Source: Sphingopyxis sp. OPL5
GTDB lineage: Bacteria; Pseudomonadota; Alphaproteobacteria; Sphingomonadales; Sphingomonadaceae
NCBI RefSeq assembly: GCF_003797775.2
Contig: NZ_CP060725.1
Coordinates: 4,334,001-4,398,000 of the forward strand
DNA length: 64,000 nt
Reading direction: 5' to 3'
The notes beneath the pieces were generated by a model. It worked only from the letters and a program-made list of their open reading frames with translations, made no database searches and was not told the DNA's origin. This document shows, one piece after another, positions 20,478 through 29,801 of the stretch (within the stretch, counting starts at the first letter, position 1; each line of letters starts with the position of its first letter). A program made the translations under genes and the position numbers.

Positions 20478-21164
20478 CTATCCCTCGCTCTCGCTGATAT
20501 CCTCGAGCATGTCGGTATCGAGCACGCGCACCCGCCCCTGTTCGAGCGAGATGACCCCCGATTCCTCCCAGCTGCGCAATTGGCGGTTGATATGTTCGCG
20601 GCTCATCCCCGCGAAATTGCCGAGTTCGGTCTGACTGAGTTCGACGCGGTGCGTCGTCTCGATGCTGTCCTTGCGAATCAGGCGCTTGAGGTAGCGCGCC
20701 AGCCGCGGCCCCGACGCATAGGCGCGGTCGCTTTCGATCGTCTGGTCGGCGGTGCGCAGCCGCCGCGCCAGCTGCTGCATCAGCGACCAGGCGAAATCGG
20801 GGTGGCTGGTGGCAAAATCGCGCAGCGCGTTGCGGCCGAGTTGGAGCGCGCTGCCCGCGCTCGTCGCGGTGACCGAAGCGGTGCGTTCGCCGCCGTCGAG
20901 CAGCGCGATCTCGCCCAGTACCGCGCCGGGTTCGGCATAGGCGAGCACAATCTCGCGTCCCCCGGCGGTCAGCATCGACACGCGCGCCGTGCCTTCGGTC
21001 AGGATCAGCATCATGTCGCCGGGATCGCCCTGGACGAGCAATTCCCTGCCCTTGACGAAGTTGATCTGCACCGCGCGGCTCGCGATGTCGGCCCAATCCT
21101 CGACCGACAGGCCGGAAAATATGCTGTCGGGGCCCTGTAGCTCGGCGAGTTTCGCGTGATCCAT
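20478..21164 (-). CDS. Crp/Fnr-family transcriptional regulator
   Basis: A 228-residue cyclic-nucleotide-binding-fold activator or repressor. The N-terminal beta-roll (about 25-140) contains GEIALLDGGERTASVTA, which aligns with the cAMP pocket of Crp (Glu and Arg kept, Ser replaced by Thr), so nucleotide binding is possible. There is no FNR-like Cys cluster. The C-terminal winged helix-turn-helix is clear: LSQTELGNFAGMSREHINRQ with recognition helix SREHINRQL. It stands 27 bases downstream of pyrG on the same strand, with a hairpin after it. Target genes are unknown. Confidence 0.93.
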   Translation of the reverse strand: MDHAKLAELQGPDSIFSGLSVEDWADIASRAVQINFVKGRELLVQGDPGDMMLILTEGTARVSMLTAGGREIVLAYAEPGAVLGEIALLDGGERTASVTATSAGSALQLGRNALRDFATSHPDFAWSLMQQLARRLRTADQTIESDRAYASGPRLARYLKRLIRKDSIETTHRVELSQTELGNFAGMSREHINRQLRSWEESGVISLEQGRVRVLDTDMLEDISESEG

Positions 21165-21191
21165 AAGCCCCGTTGCCCCTGTTGCCCGGCG

Positions 21192-22823
21192 TCAGACCAG
21201 CCGGCTGTGCTTCACCGCCGCTTCGATGAACCCCGCGAACAGCGGGTGCGGATCGAAGGGTTTCGACTTGAGTTCCGGATGGAATTGCACCCCGATAAAC
21301 CAGGGATGATCCGGCCGCTCGACGATTTCGGGTAGCATGCCGTCGGGCGACATGCCCGAAAAAACGAGACCGCCCGATTCGAGCCGCTCGCGATAGGCGC
21401 CGTTGACCTCATAGCGATGGCGGTGGCGCTCGCTGATCGCATTGGCGCCATAGACCGCCGCGACATGGCTGTTCGGCGACAGCTTCGCTTCATAGGCGCC
21501 CAGCCGCATCGTGCCGCCAAGGTCGGTGTCGGCGCCGCGCTGCTGCAGCCCTTCATCGCTCATCCATTCGGTGATCATGCCGACCACCGGCTCGTCGGTC
21601 TTGCCGAATTCGGTGCTCGATGCCGCCGCGATACCGCTCGTGTTGCGCGCGCCCTCGATGCACGCCATCTGCATGCCAAGGCAGATGCCGAAGAAGGGCA
21701 CGCCCCGTTCGCGCGCGAAGCGCACGCTCGAAATCTTGCCTTCGGACCCACGCTCGCCAAAGCCGCCGGGGACGAGGATGCCGTGCAGCGGCTCGAGATT
21801 GGCGGCGAGATCCTCGCCGCTTTCGAACATCTCGGCATCGAGCCAGCGGATGTTGACCTTGACCCGGTTCGCCATGCCGCCATGGACCAGCGCCTCGTTC
21901 AGGCTCTTGTACGCATCGGGCAGCGAGACATATTTGCCGACGACGCCGATCGTCACTTCGCCCTCGGGGTGCTGCTTGCGGTCCATGATGTCGAACCAGC
22001 GCGTCAGGTCGGGGTCGGGCGCATCGTGGATACCAAAGGCGCGCAGCACTTCGTTGTCGAGGCCTTCGCCATGATATTGCACCGGCACCGAATAGATGCT
22101 GTCGGCGTCGAGCGCGGGGATCACCGCTTCCTTCCGCACGTTGCAGAATTGCGCGATCTTGGCGCGCTCGCCATCGGGCAGCGGCTTTTCGCAGCGGCAG
22201 AGCAGGATGTCGGGCTGGACGCCCAGCGACGCGAGTTCGCGCACGCTGTGCTGGGTCGGCTTGGTCTTCAATTCGCCTGCGGCGGCGATGTACGGCACCA
22301 GCGTGACATGGACCGACAGCGTCTTGTCGCGGCCTTCCTCGTTGCGCAGCTGGCGGATCGCCTCGATGAACGGCAGCGATTCGATGTCGCCGACCGTGCC
22401 GCCGATTTCGCACAGCACGAAATCGAGGTCGTCGATGTCGGTCCGCGCGAACGCTTTGATCGCGTCGGTGACGTGCGGGACGACCTGCACCGTCGCGCCC
22501 AGATAGTCGCCGCGGCGTTCCTTGGTGATGATCTGCTGATAGATACGGCCCGAGGTGACGTTATCGCTCTGCCGCGCCGCGACGCCGGTGAAGCGCTCGT
22601 AATGGCCAAGATCGAGGTCGGTCTCGGCGCCGTCGTCGGTCACATAGACTTCGCCATGCTGATAGGGCGACATCGTCCCCGGATCGACGTTCAGATAGGG
22701 ATCGAATTTCCGGATACGGACGCGATAGCCGCGCGCTTGCAGCAAAGCCGCGAGGCTTGCCGCCATCAAACCTTTGCCAAGCGAGGAGACCACGCCGCCG
22801 GTGATAAAAATGAACCGCGCCAT
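21192..22823 (-). CDS. pyrG: CTP synthase
   Basis: Makes CTP from UTP, ATP and glutamine, the last step of de novo pyrimidine nucleotide synthesis. It has 543 residues. The N-terminal synthase domain starts [20 protein letters not shown], with the ATP loop SLGKG and the CTP/UTP region [12 protein letters not shown]. The C-terminal glutaminase domain has the oxyanion segment [11 protein letters not shown], the nucleophile in [11 protein letters not shown], and the His-Glu pair in [12 protein letters not shown]. The start is the ATG at 22823. secG lies 118 bases upstream on the same strand, a common neighbour in this order. Confidence 0.98.
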   Translation of the reverse strand: MARFIFITGGVVSSLGKGLMAASLAALLQARGYRVRIRKFDPYLNVDPGTMSPYQHGEVYVTDDGAETDLDLGHYERFTGVAARQSDNVTSGRIYQQIITKERRGDYLGATVQVVPHVTDAIKAFARTDIDDLDFVLCEIGGTVGDIESLPFIEAIRQLRNEEGRDKTLSVHVTLVPYIAAAGELKTKPTQHSVRELASLGVQPDILLCRCEKPLPDGERAKIAQFCNVRKEAVIPALDADSIYSVPVQYHGEGLDNEVLRAFGIHDAPDPDLTRWFDIMDRKQHPEGEVTIGVVGKYVSLPDAYKSLNEALVHGGMANRVKVNIRWLDAEMFESGEDLAANLEPLHGILVPGGFGERGSEGKISSVRFARERGVPFFGICLGMQMACIEGARNTSGIAAASSTEFGKTDEPVVGMITEWMSDEGLQQRGADTDLGGTMRLGAYEAKLSPNSHVAAVYGANAISERHRHRYEVNGAYRERLESGGLVFSGMSPDGMLPEIVERPDHPWFIGVQFHPELKSKPFDPHPLFAGFIEAAVKHSRLV

Positions 22824-22941
22824 GGGAGGAAAGACTTACTCAACAGGAGGGGGACGGCGCAAGCCGTCGAATCGCAAACGGCGGAAATAATTCCGCCGCG
22901 CACGAATGCGGGCAGCGGGAGGCGCCTTGCGGCGCCGCCGC

Positions 22942-23385
22942 TTATTTCTTGGCGGGAGCCGGCGGTGCGGCGGGGGGCGTTTCGGCAGCGGCGGCCGCCG
23001 CGGCGGCGGCCAGCGGATCGTCGCTCGGCAGTGCCTGCGCCGGGGCGCCGTTCGCGGGGGCCTGCGCCGGGGCGGTCAGCCCGGTCGCCGCACCGCTTGC
23101 GGGCTGCGCCGATTTCGACAGCGAGGTGTCGAGCGTGGTGCTGCCCGAACCGCCGACCGAAGCCATGGCGGCGAGCACGATCGACAGGCCGACGAACGCC
23201 GTCGCGAGGATCGTCGTGGCGCGCGTCATGAAATCGGCCGCGCCGCGCGCCGACAACAGACCCGCGGGGCTGCCACCGACACCAAGCCCGCCACCTTCCG
23301 ACTTCTGCATCAGGATGACGCCGATCATCGCGGCCGCCACGACGGCCTGGACGACAAGCAGGAAGGTGAAGAGGTTCGACATCAT
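22942..23385 (-). CDS. secG: Preprotein translocase subunit SecG
   Basis: A small membrane subunit of the SecYEG translocon. It has 147 residues with two membrane helices (FLLVVQAVVAAAMIGVILMQ and TTILATAFVGLSIVLAAMAS) around the conserved loop KSEGGGLGVGGSPAGLLSARG. The C-terminal half is a long Ala/Pro/Gly-rich tail, longer than in E. coli SecG (110 residues) but common in alphaproteobacteria. It is transcribed from the interval between it and tpiA, which holds a palindromic repeat. Confidence 0.93.
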   Translation of the reverse strand: MMSNLFTFLLVVQAVVAAAMIGVILMQKSEGGGLGVGGSPAGLLSARGAADFMTRATTILATAFVGLSIVLAAMASVGGSGSTTLDTSLSKSAQPASGAATGLTAPAQAPANGAPAQALPSDDPLAAAAAAAAAETPPAAPPAPAKK

Positions 23386-23520
23386 ATCATCCTGAAACGG
23401 GGTGCCGCAAATGGGCCAATCTGGCGGTGCACATAGAGATGGCGCGCGAAATCTTCAACCCGCAAGGACCAGCCAGGGTCCACGCAAGAAAAACGATGCT
23501 GTCGGCCCTCTCCTTTCCCA

Positions 23521-23598
23521 TTCGTGTCGAGCGAAGTCGAGACACCCCGCGACCGCGCGCGACCGATCGGCATCTCGACTGCGCTCGATGCGAGCGGA
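23521..23598. repeat. Palindromic intergenic repeat (GTGTCGAGCGAAGTCGAGACAC type)
   Basis: Arms at 23521-23545 and 23571-23598 are imperfect inverted copies separated by about 25 bases. The left arm is itself a palindrome with GTGTCGA / TCGAGACAC ends. It lies between tpiA and secG, ten bases from the tpiA stop. I saw no second copy of this type in the window. Confidence 0.7.
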
Positions 23599-23607
23599 CT
23601 TGGAAGC

Positions 23608-24360
23608 CTATTGAGAGAGGCTCCCTCCCGCCGCGACGATCGGCAGGAACTTGCCCGCCGTCAGGCTCGCGCCGCCGACCAGCGCGCCGTCGACGTCGCC
23701 GGCGCCCAGCAATTCGGCGGCATTGTCGCCATTGACCGACCCGCCATAGAGCAGCCGCAGCACGTCCGATCCCGTGCCGATCCGCGCGGACAGCGCGGCG
23801 CGGATCGATCCGTGCATCGCCGCGACATCCTCGGTCGTCGGCACCAGCCCGGTGCCGATCGCCCAGATCGGTTCATAGGCGATCGCGAGCCGCGTCGGAT
23901 CGAAACTGTCGGGCAGCGATTCCCGCACCTGCGCCAGCACATGATCGATCGCGCCGCCCGATTCGCGGACCACGCGCGGCTCGCCGACGCACAGGATGAC
24001 ATCGAGTCCGGCGCCCAGCGCCGCCTCGGCCTTCGCTTTTACATCGGCGTCGCTCTCGCCGCAGCCTTCGCGGCGTTCGCTGTGTCCGACGATCACCAGG
24101 CTGGCGCCGGCATCGGCGAGCATCGCCGCGGCGACCGATCCGGTAAAGGCGCCCGACGCGGCGCTGTGGCAATCCTGCCCGCCGACCGCCCCGCCCGGCA
24201 CGGCGGCGACCATCGCGCCGATCAGCGTGAAGGGCGGGCAAAGCGCGACATCGACCGCCTTGTGCTCGGCGGCGGCGGCGAAGATCGCCTGCGCCTCGGC
24301 GAGCGATGCCGACACGCCGTTCATCTTCCAGTTGCCGACCACATATTTGCGCCGCGCCAT
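23608..24360 (-). CDS. tpiA: Triosephosphate isomerase
   Basis: A glycolytic enzyme that interconverts dihydroxyacetone phosphate and glyceraldehyde 3-phosphate. It has 250 residues. Active-site pieces are visible: Asn/Lys in VVGNWKMNG (Lys12), His in VIVGHSERRE, Glu in AYEPIWAIGTGL, and the phosphate loop YGGSVNGDNAAEL with GALVGGASL. I chose ATG 24360 rather than ATG 24366, because AGGA lies eight bases before the first and almost touches the second. It is divergent from ppiD. Confidence 0.97.
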   Translation of the reverse strand: MARRKYVVGNWKMNGVSASLAEAQAIFAAAAEHKAVDVALCPPFTLIGAMVAAVPGGAVGGQDCHSAASGAFTGSVAAAMLADAGASLVIVGHSERREGCGESDADVKAKAEAALGAGLDVILCVGEPRVVRESGGAIDHVLAQVRESLPDSFDPTRLAIAYEPIWAIGTGLVPTTEDVAAMHGSIRAALSARIGTGSDVLRLLYGGSVNGDNAAELLGAGDVDGALVGGASLTAGKFLPIVAAGGSLSQ

Positions 24361-24538
24361 CGCCATTTCCTCTCGCTGTTGTTCCGGTTGCGACGCCCCT
24401 AGCGGTGGGCGATGGCGCTAGGCAAGACGCGCCTGCGGCGCGCCGGGCCACTTTCGCGCCTTGATGCCGCTGCCCGACCCGCCTAAAGCCGCACCGAATT
24501 GCGCGCCCGCGCACCCTATTCGAAAGATTGCCCCTTCG

Positions 24539-26488
24539 ATGATTACCGCGATCCGCAGCCTCTTTTCCTCCACGATCGGCAAGATTCTCGCCCTCGCCTT
24601 CGTCGCGCTCGTCGGCGTTGCCTTCGCGCTCGGCGATATCGGCGGCAATTCGCCGCTCGGCGGCGGGGTCGGCGGCTCCAATGTCGCACGCGTCGGCGAT
24701 ACCGACATCGGCTATGCCGAACTGCGCGACCAGGTGCGCCGCTCGTTCGATCAGGCACGCCGCGACCAGCCGACGCTGACGATCGACGCCTTTGTCGAGG
24801 CCGGCGGGCTCCAGCAGACGCTCGACCAGCTCATCGACGGCGCGGCCTTCACCCAATATGCCGACACCCTCGGCTTCGGGATCAGCAAGCGCCTCGTCGA
24901 CAGCCGTATCGCCGACCTGCCGGTGTTCAAGGGCGTATCGGGCAATTTCGACAAGACGGTGTTCGACGCGTTCCTGCGCCAGAACAACATCACCGAAGCC
25001 GCGCTGCGCAGCGACATCGCGCAACAGATTTACGCCGAACAGCTCGCGGTCCCGGTCGGCAGCATGCCGCGCGTCGCGCCCGCCATGGCGCAGCCCTATG
25101 CCGCGCTGCTGCTCGAACGGCGCGAGGGCCAGGCGACCTATATTCCGTCCAGCAGCTTCGCCCCGACCGCCGATCCGGGCGACGCGGTGCTGCAGAAATA
25201 TCTGGGCGAGAATCGCGCCCGCTTCAGCATTCCCGAGCGCCGCGTGCTGCAATATGCGGTGTTCGACCGCAGCATCGCGCCGGTCGCGGCGGTGACCGAC
25301 AAGGAAATCGCCGACATCTACAAGGCAAACGCCGCGCGCTTCGCCGCGACCGAGACGCGCCGCTTCGCGCAGGTCATCGCGCCCGACCAGGCGAGCGCGA
25401 ACAGCATCGCGGCCAAGGTTCGCGGCGGTTCGTCGATCGCCGCCGCCGCGCAGGCCGCCGGCCTCACCGCCGGTTCGTCGGGCGACGTCACGCTGACCGC
25501 CTATTCGGGCATGACCAACAGCGCCGCCGCCAAGGCCGCCTTCGCCGCCAAGCGCGGCGACATTCTCGGCCCGACACAGACCGGCCTCGGCTGGACCATC
25601 GCGCAGGTCGAGACGATCACCGCGACGCCAGCCAAGACGCTCGCCGACGCCACCCCCGAAATCCGCGCCCAGCTTCAAAAGAGCAAGGCCGAAGAGGCGA
25701 TCATCAGTTTCTACAACGGCGTTCAGGACGCGGTGAACGAGGGCGTGTCGATCGACGAGATCACCACCGACCGCAAGCTCACGCTCGTCGAAACCCCGGC
25801 CTTGCTGCCCAGCGGCCGGGCGCCTGCACAGCCCGCCTTCGCGCTCGCAGCCGACCTCGCGCCGATGATCAGTCAGGCGTTCCAGGGCAGCGACGCGGGC
25901 GAGACCCATCTCGCCACGCTGGTCGAGAACGAGAAATTCGCCGTCTATGCGATCAAGTCGGTCGTCCCCGCAGCGCCGCCGCCCTTCGCTCAGATCCGCG
26001 CCGACCTCCTCGCCGACTGGAAGCTCGCGCAGGGGCAGAAGGTCGCCCGCGACAAGGCGCGCGCGATCGTCAAGGCGGTCGACGGCAAGCAGAGCTTCGC
26101 CGACGCGGTGCGCGCCGCCGGGCCGAACATCGGCAACGTCCAGACGATCGGCGGGCTTCGCGCCGAACTCGGCGCGGGCGGCCAGCGCGTGCCTCCCGAA
26201 CTCGCCCTGCTCTTCTCGATGGCACAGGGCAGCGTCAAGACGCTCGAAATCCCCGGCAACCGCGGCTGGATGGTGATCGCGCTCGGCAAGGTCGAGCGTC
26301 CGAACCCGAAGGATATCCAGCCCGAACGCGTCGCCGCGATCGCCGGCCCGCTCGGCCCGGCCTTCGGCAACGAACTCGTCGCCCAGATGATGCAGGACGC
26401 CCGCAAGCGCGTCGGGGTCAAGCTCAACCAGAAGCTGATCGACCAGCTGCGCAAGGAGCTGACCGGCGACGCACCGGTCGCCGAATAA
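24539..26488 (+). CDS. Peptidylprolyl isomerase of the PpiD/SurA type
   Basis: A membrane-anchored periplasmic folding factor. It has 649 residues. An N-terminal membrane helix (IGKILALAFVALVGVAFALG, about residues 14-33) is followed by a SurA-like chaperone domain (about 40-250), a parvulin rotamase domain (about 250-380, beginning near PVAAVTDKEIADIYKANAA), and a second helical half. The ATG at 24539 starts MITAIRSLFSSTIGK, the usual form; the longer frame from 24461 is upstream read-through. trpE begins two bases after its stop, so trpE is probably co-transcribed. Confidence 0.92.
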   Translation: MITAIRSLFSSTIGKILALAFVALVGVAFALGDIGGNSPLGGGVGGSNVARVGDTDIGYAELRDQVRRSFDQARRDQPTLTIDAFVEAGGLQQTLDQLIDGAAFTQYADTLGFGISKRLVDSRIADLPVFKGVSGNFDKTVFDAFLRQNNITEAALRSDIAQQIYAEQLAVPVGSMPRVAPAMAQPYAALLLERREGQATYIPSSSFAPTADPGDAVLQKYLGENRARFSIPERRVLQYAVFDRSIAPVAAVTDKEIADIYKANAARFAATETRRFAQVIAPDQASANSIAAKVRGGSSIAAAAQAAGLTAGSSGDVTLTAYSGMTNSAAAKAAFAAKRGDILGPTQTGLGWTIAQVETITATPAKTLADATPEIRAQLQKSKAEEAIISFYNGVQDAVNEGVSIDEITTDRKLTLVETPALLPSGRAPAQPAFALAADLAPMISQAFQGSDAGETHLATLVENEKFAVYAIKSVVPAAPPPFAQIRADLLADWKLAQGQKVARDKARAIVKAVDGKQSFADAVRAAGPNIGNVQTIGGLRAELGAGGQRVPPELALLFSMAQGSVKTLEIPGNRGWMVIALGKVERPNPKDIQPERVAAIAGPLGPAFGNELVAQMMQDARKRVGVKLNQKLIDQLRKELTGDAPVAE

Positions 26489-26490
26489 GG

Positions 26491-28008
26491 GTGAGCCTGG
26501 AGGGTAGAGCTGCCGCGCTCGAAGCGCTGGCCGGGGGCCGCGGCGCGGTCGTCTGGCAGCGGCTGATCGCCGATGTCGAAACCCCGGTGTCGGCGGCGCT
26601 CAAGCTGATCGCGCCGGGACGCGGCGACTGGGTGCTCGAATCGGTCGAAAGCGGCGAAACGCGCGGCCGTTACAGCCTGATCGGGCTCGATCCCGATTTG
26701 ATGTTCGAGGTACGCGGCGACGCCGCGCGCATCAACCGCGACTGGCAGCGTGACCGCGAAAATTTCGTGCCCGTCGCCGCTCCGGCGCTGCAAGCGCTGC
26801 GCGACCTCGTCGCCGAGTGCCGTTTCGACGTGCCCGATGCGCTGCCCAAGGCGCTCGCGACGCTCGTCGGCTTCTTCGCCTATGAAACCTTCGGCCTCGT
26901 CGAGCGCATCCCGCGCGCGCCGGGCGCCGGGCTCGGCCTGCCCGACATGGTCTTCGTGCGCCCGACGGTGATCCTCGTCTTCGACCGGCTCGCCGACGAA
27001 CTTTTCCTCATCGCCCCGATCTGGCCCGACGACGATGCGCCGATCGACCGCGCGATCGACGCCGCGCAGGACAAGCTCGACGCCATCGCCGCGCGCCTCG
27101 CGACCGGCAATCCGCATGCCGAGCACGCGACCACGCTCACCGACCCGGCGACCATCGCCGCCAATCCCGCGACCACGCCCGAGCATTTCGCCGCAATGGT
27201 GGCGACCGCGAAAGACTATATCGCGGCGGGTGACATCTTCCAGGTCGTGCTGTCGCAGCGCTTTTCGAACCCGTTCGACCTGCCGCCCTTCGACCTCTAT
27301 CGCGCGCTTCGCCGCATCAACCCCTCGCCTTTCCTCTATTTCCTCGACCTCCCCGGCTTCGCGCTGATCGGCTCGTCGCCCGAAATCCTCGTCCGGGTGC
27401 GCGACGGCGAGATCACGATCCGCCCGATCGCCGGCACCCGCCCGCGCGGCAAGACGAGCGCCGAGGACGCGTATAACCGCGAAAGCCTGCTCGCCGATCC
27501 CAAGGAGCGCGCCGAGCATCTGATGCTGCTCGACCTCGGCCGCAACGACGTCGGCCGCGCGGCGGTCGGCGGCAGCGTGACGGTGACCGACAGCTATACC
27601 GTCGAATTCTACAGCCATGTCATGCACATCGTCTCGAACGTCATCGGCCGCATCGCGCCCGACAAGGACGCCATCGACGCGCTGTTCGCGGGCTTCCCGG
27701 CGGGCACGGTCAGCGGCGCGCCGAAGGTCCGCGCCTGCCAGATCATCGCCGAACTCGAGGCCGACGCGCGCGGGCCTTACGCGGGCGGCGTCGGCTATTT
27801 CGCCCCCGACGGCAATATGGACAGCTGCATCGTGCTGCGCACCGCGATCGTCAAGGACGGCGAAATGCACGTCCAGGCCGGTGCCGGCATCGTCGCCGAC
27901 AGCGACCCCGCCTACGAACAGCGCGAGTGCGAGGCGAAGGCCGGCGCGCTGTTCGCGGCGGCACGCGAGGCGGTACGGCTGGCGGGCATGCCGGGGTATG
28001 GGCAGTGA
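26491..28008 (+). CDS. trpE: Anthranilate synthase component I
   Basis: With TrpG it makes anthranilate from chorismate and glutamine, the first committed step of tryptophan synthesis. It has 505 residues. The N-terminal feedback-inhibition element (ESVESGETRGRYSLIGLDPD) and the C-terminal chorismate-binding motifs (PIAGTRPRGKTSAEDA, LDLGRNDVGR, GFPAGTVSGAPKVRA, GAGIVADSDP) identify TrpE. The tryptophan-site element and the trpG gene 2.9 kb away favour TrpE over PabB. GTG 26491 lies two bases after the ppiD stop; no leader peptide or attenuator is visible, unlike many trpE genes. Confidence 0.96.
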   Translation: MSLEGRAAALEALAGGRGAVVWQRLIADVETPVSAALKLIAPGRGDWVLESVESGETRGRYSLIGLDPDLMFEVRGDAARINRDWQRDRENFVPVAAPALQALRDLVAECRFDVPDALPKALATLVGFFAYETFGLVERIPRAPGAGLGLPDMVFVRPTVILVFDRLADELFLIAPIWPDDDAPIDRAIDAAQDKLDAIAARLATGNPHAEHATTLTDPATIAANPATTPEHFAAMVATAKDYIAAGDIFQVVLSQRFSNPFDLPPFDLYRALRRINPSPFLYFLDLPGFALIGSSPEILVRVRDGEITIRPIAGTRPRGKTSAEDAYNRESLLADPKERAEHLMLLDLGRNDVGRAAVGGSVTVTDSYTVEFYSHVMHIVSNVIGRIAPDKDAIDALFAGFPAGTVSGAPKVRACQIIAELEADARGPYAGGVGYFAPDGNMDSCIVLRTAIVKDGEMHVQAGAGIVADSDPAYEQRECEAKAGALFAAAREAVRLAGMPGYGQ

Positions 28009-28078
28009 GCGCCGGCACCATTTGATCCGTCCGATAGGGTCAGCCGGGCGGCGACCGATCGCGATCATCTCATCTTTC

Positions 28079-28181
28079 GTCATCCCGGACTTGATCCGGG
28101 ATCCATGGCCTGCCCTTTCGACGAACGAGGCGCCGAACGAAAAGTCCGGCCATGGATGCTGAAACAAGTTCAGCATGACGA
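28079..28181. repeat. Palindromic intergenic repeat with two different inner hairpins
   Basis: Outer arms CGTCAT / ATGACG and inner arms ATCCATGG / CCATGGAT are inverted copies at the two ends of about 103 bases. The left arm encloses the hairpin CCCGGACTTGATCCGGG, and the right arm encloses a different one, GCTGAAACAAGTTCAGC. It follows trpE by 70 bases. A related element lies at 41981-42055 and a half copy at 51844-51873. Confidence 0.8.
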
Positions 28182-28259
28182 GGATTTAAGGCAGCTCACG
28201 ACCGATTGCGGACGTTCACCAGTTTTGTTTTGGTCAGCGCCTTGGCGAATGATGCCAGC

Positions 28260-28571
28260 CTATTCCATTATCTTTGCGATCAGCAGCATCTCGGCGCAAC
28301 GCTGCCAAGGGTTGCTAGCAACCGGCGGCCTTAATGGTGGGCGGCGACCCGCCTCCGCTGCCGCGCCAAAGAGTAAGTCTGAGATCGTCCCCACTTCCCA
28401 TCCGAGCGGTCCAGCCGCGTATTTATACTGTTCGGGGTCTGCATCGACCAATGCGCGATCGGCCTCAAAGTCGACTGCTAGAGCGTGAAGGAAGGTGCCG
28501 AAGGTCACTTCGTCCTGCACATGGTCAAGCAGAGCCTCTAGATCTGCGGGGGCAGCTATTTCGCTAGTCAA
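28260..28571 (-). CDS. DUF7660-like small cytoplasmic protein
   Basis: A protein of 103 residues. The pattern FGTFLHALAVDFEADRALV, then GWEVGTISDLLFGAAAEA and a C-terminal NPWQRCAEMLLIAKIME, resembles the small DUF7660 family (function unknown, often in immunity or accessory contexts). I recognise this from the motif order only. I chose TTG 28571 because AAAGG lies eight bases upstream; the ATG at 28613 would add 14 residues. Base composition is less GC-rich than the flanking trp genes. It is an interruption between trpE and trpG on the opposite strand. Confidence 0.6.
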   Translation of the reverse strand: MTSEIAAPADLEALLDHVQDEVTFGTFLHALAVDFEADRALVDADPEQYKYAAGPLGWEVGTISDLLFGAAAEAGRRPPLRPPVASNPWQRCAEMLLIAKIME

Positions 28572-28733
28572 TTTCCACGCCTTTCGGTGCAGGCTCCTTG
28601 GATGAGCTACCACCTGAGAGCGTCATTGAATAGACGTCCGCTCTCCACCCCAACGCAGACAATGCCGAAACCCTCGTCGATCTCGCGACGCAGAGGACTT
28701 ATCACCGCTCCGCAAACGCGCTAGCTTCACCCC

Positions 28734-29801
28734 ATGCTGAAATTCATCGTCCCCCTCGCCCTGCTGCTCGCAGCCGCTACGCCCGCCCAAGCCCAGATCG
28801 AAGGCGCCACCGAAGCCGATGCGATCCTCCAGGATTTCACCTTCGCGACCGGCGAGAAACTGCCCGAGCTCAAGCTCCACTACACCACGCTCGGCACGCC
28901 ACAGCGCGACGCGAAAGGTAATGTCACCAACGCCGTGATGATCCTTCACGGTACCGGCGGCACCGGCAAACAATTCTTCCAGCCACAGTTCGCGAGCGAG
29001 CTTTTCGGCCCCGGCCAGCCGCTCGATACGAGCAAATATTACGTCATCCTGCCCGACAATATCGGCCATGGCGGCTCGTCGAAGCCCAGCGACGGGCTGC
29101 GGATGAAATTCCCCAAATATGACTATGCCGACATGGTCGCGGCGCAGCACCGCCTGCTCACCGAAAAGCTCGGGGTGCAGAAGCTGAAGCTCATCCTCGG
29201 CACCTCGATGGGTTGCATGCACGCCTTCGTCTGGGGCGAGACCTGGCCCGGTTTCGCCGAGCGCCTCGCCCCCTTCGCCTGCCTGCCGGTCGAGATCGCA
29301 GGCCAGAACCGCATGTGGCGCACGCTGTCGATCGACGCGATCAAGGCCGATCCGCTGTGGCAGGACGGTAATTACGGTGCGCCACCCGCCGCCGGCCTGC
29401 GCACCGCCGCCGCGCTCAGCATGATCGCGGGCGCCAACCCCTATGCGCTGCAGGCGCAATATCCGACCCGCCAGGCCGCCGAAAAATATAAGGATGAGGC
29501 CTTTGCCCGCACCTATGGCCGCAACGACGCCAACGACACGATCTACCAGCTCGAAAGCTCGCGCACCTACAATCCCTGGGCCGACCTCGAAAAAATTACC
29601 GTCCCCGTGCTCTGGATCAACAGCGCCGACGATTTCATCAACCCGCCGCTCTACGGTATCACCGAAAAAGCCGCCCCGCGCATGCCGCGCGCCACCTTCA
29701 TCCTGATCCCCGCCAGCCCCGAAACCAAGGGGCACAGCACGCATACCTGGGCCAAATTCTGGAAGGACGATCTCGCGAAACTGATGGCGGAAAAGCCGTG
29801 A
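28734..29801 (+). CDS. Secreted alpha/beta hydrolase of the MetX (homoserine acetyltransferase) type
   Basis: A protein of 355 residues with an N-terminal signal peptide (MLKFIVPLALLLAAATPAQA), so probably periplasmic. The fold and triad are those of the MetX superfamily: oxyanion region MILHGTGGTG, nucleophile Ser158 in GTSMGCMHAF, Asp in WINSADDFINP and His near the C-terminus in ETKGHSTHTW. The signal peptide argues against a biosynthetic homoserine acetyltransferase, so the substrate is unknown. It overlaps the following oxidoreductase gene by four bases (ATGA). Confidence 0.88.
   Translation: MLKFIVPLALLLAAATPAQAQIEGATEADAILQDFTFATGEKLPELKLHYTTLGTPQRDAKGNVTNAVMILHGTGGTGKQFFQPQFASELFGPGQPLDTSKYYVILPDNIGHGGSSKPSDGLRMKFPKYDYADMVAAQHRLLTEKLGVQKLKLILGTSMGCMHAFVWGETWPGFAERLAPFACLPVEIAGQNRMWRTLSIDAIKADPLWQDGNYGAPPAAGLRTAAALSMIAGANPYALQAQYPTRQAAEKYKDEAFARTYGRNDANDTIYQLESSRTYNPWADLEKITVPVLWINSADDFINPPLYGITEKAAPRMPRATFILIPASPETKGHSTHTWAKFWKDDLAKLMAEKP

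Noticed and set aside
24461..24538. Longer N-terminus for the PpiD-type protein
   Set aside because: It would put a Pro-rich non-signal stretch before the membrane helix; the ATG at 24539 gives the usual N-terminus.
26491..28008. PabB (aminodeoxychorismate synthase) instead of TrpE
   Set aside because: The tryptophan-binding element and trpGDC nearby favour TrpE.
25990..28176. A 728-residue minus-strand frame opposite ppiD and trpE
   Set aside because: Both overlapped genes are well supported; the frame is Arg/Asp-rich and has no motif.
28734..29801. Calling the hydrolase MetX (homoserine O-acetyltransferase)
   Set aside because: It has a secretion signal and no methionine genes nearby; only the fold and triad match.
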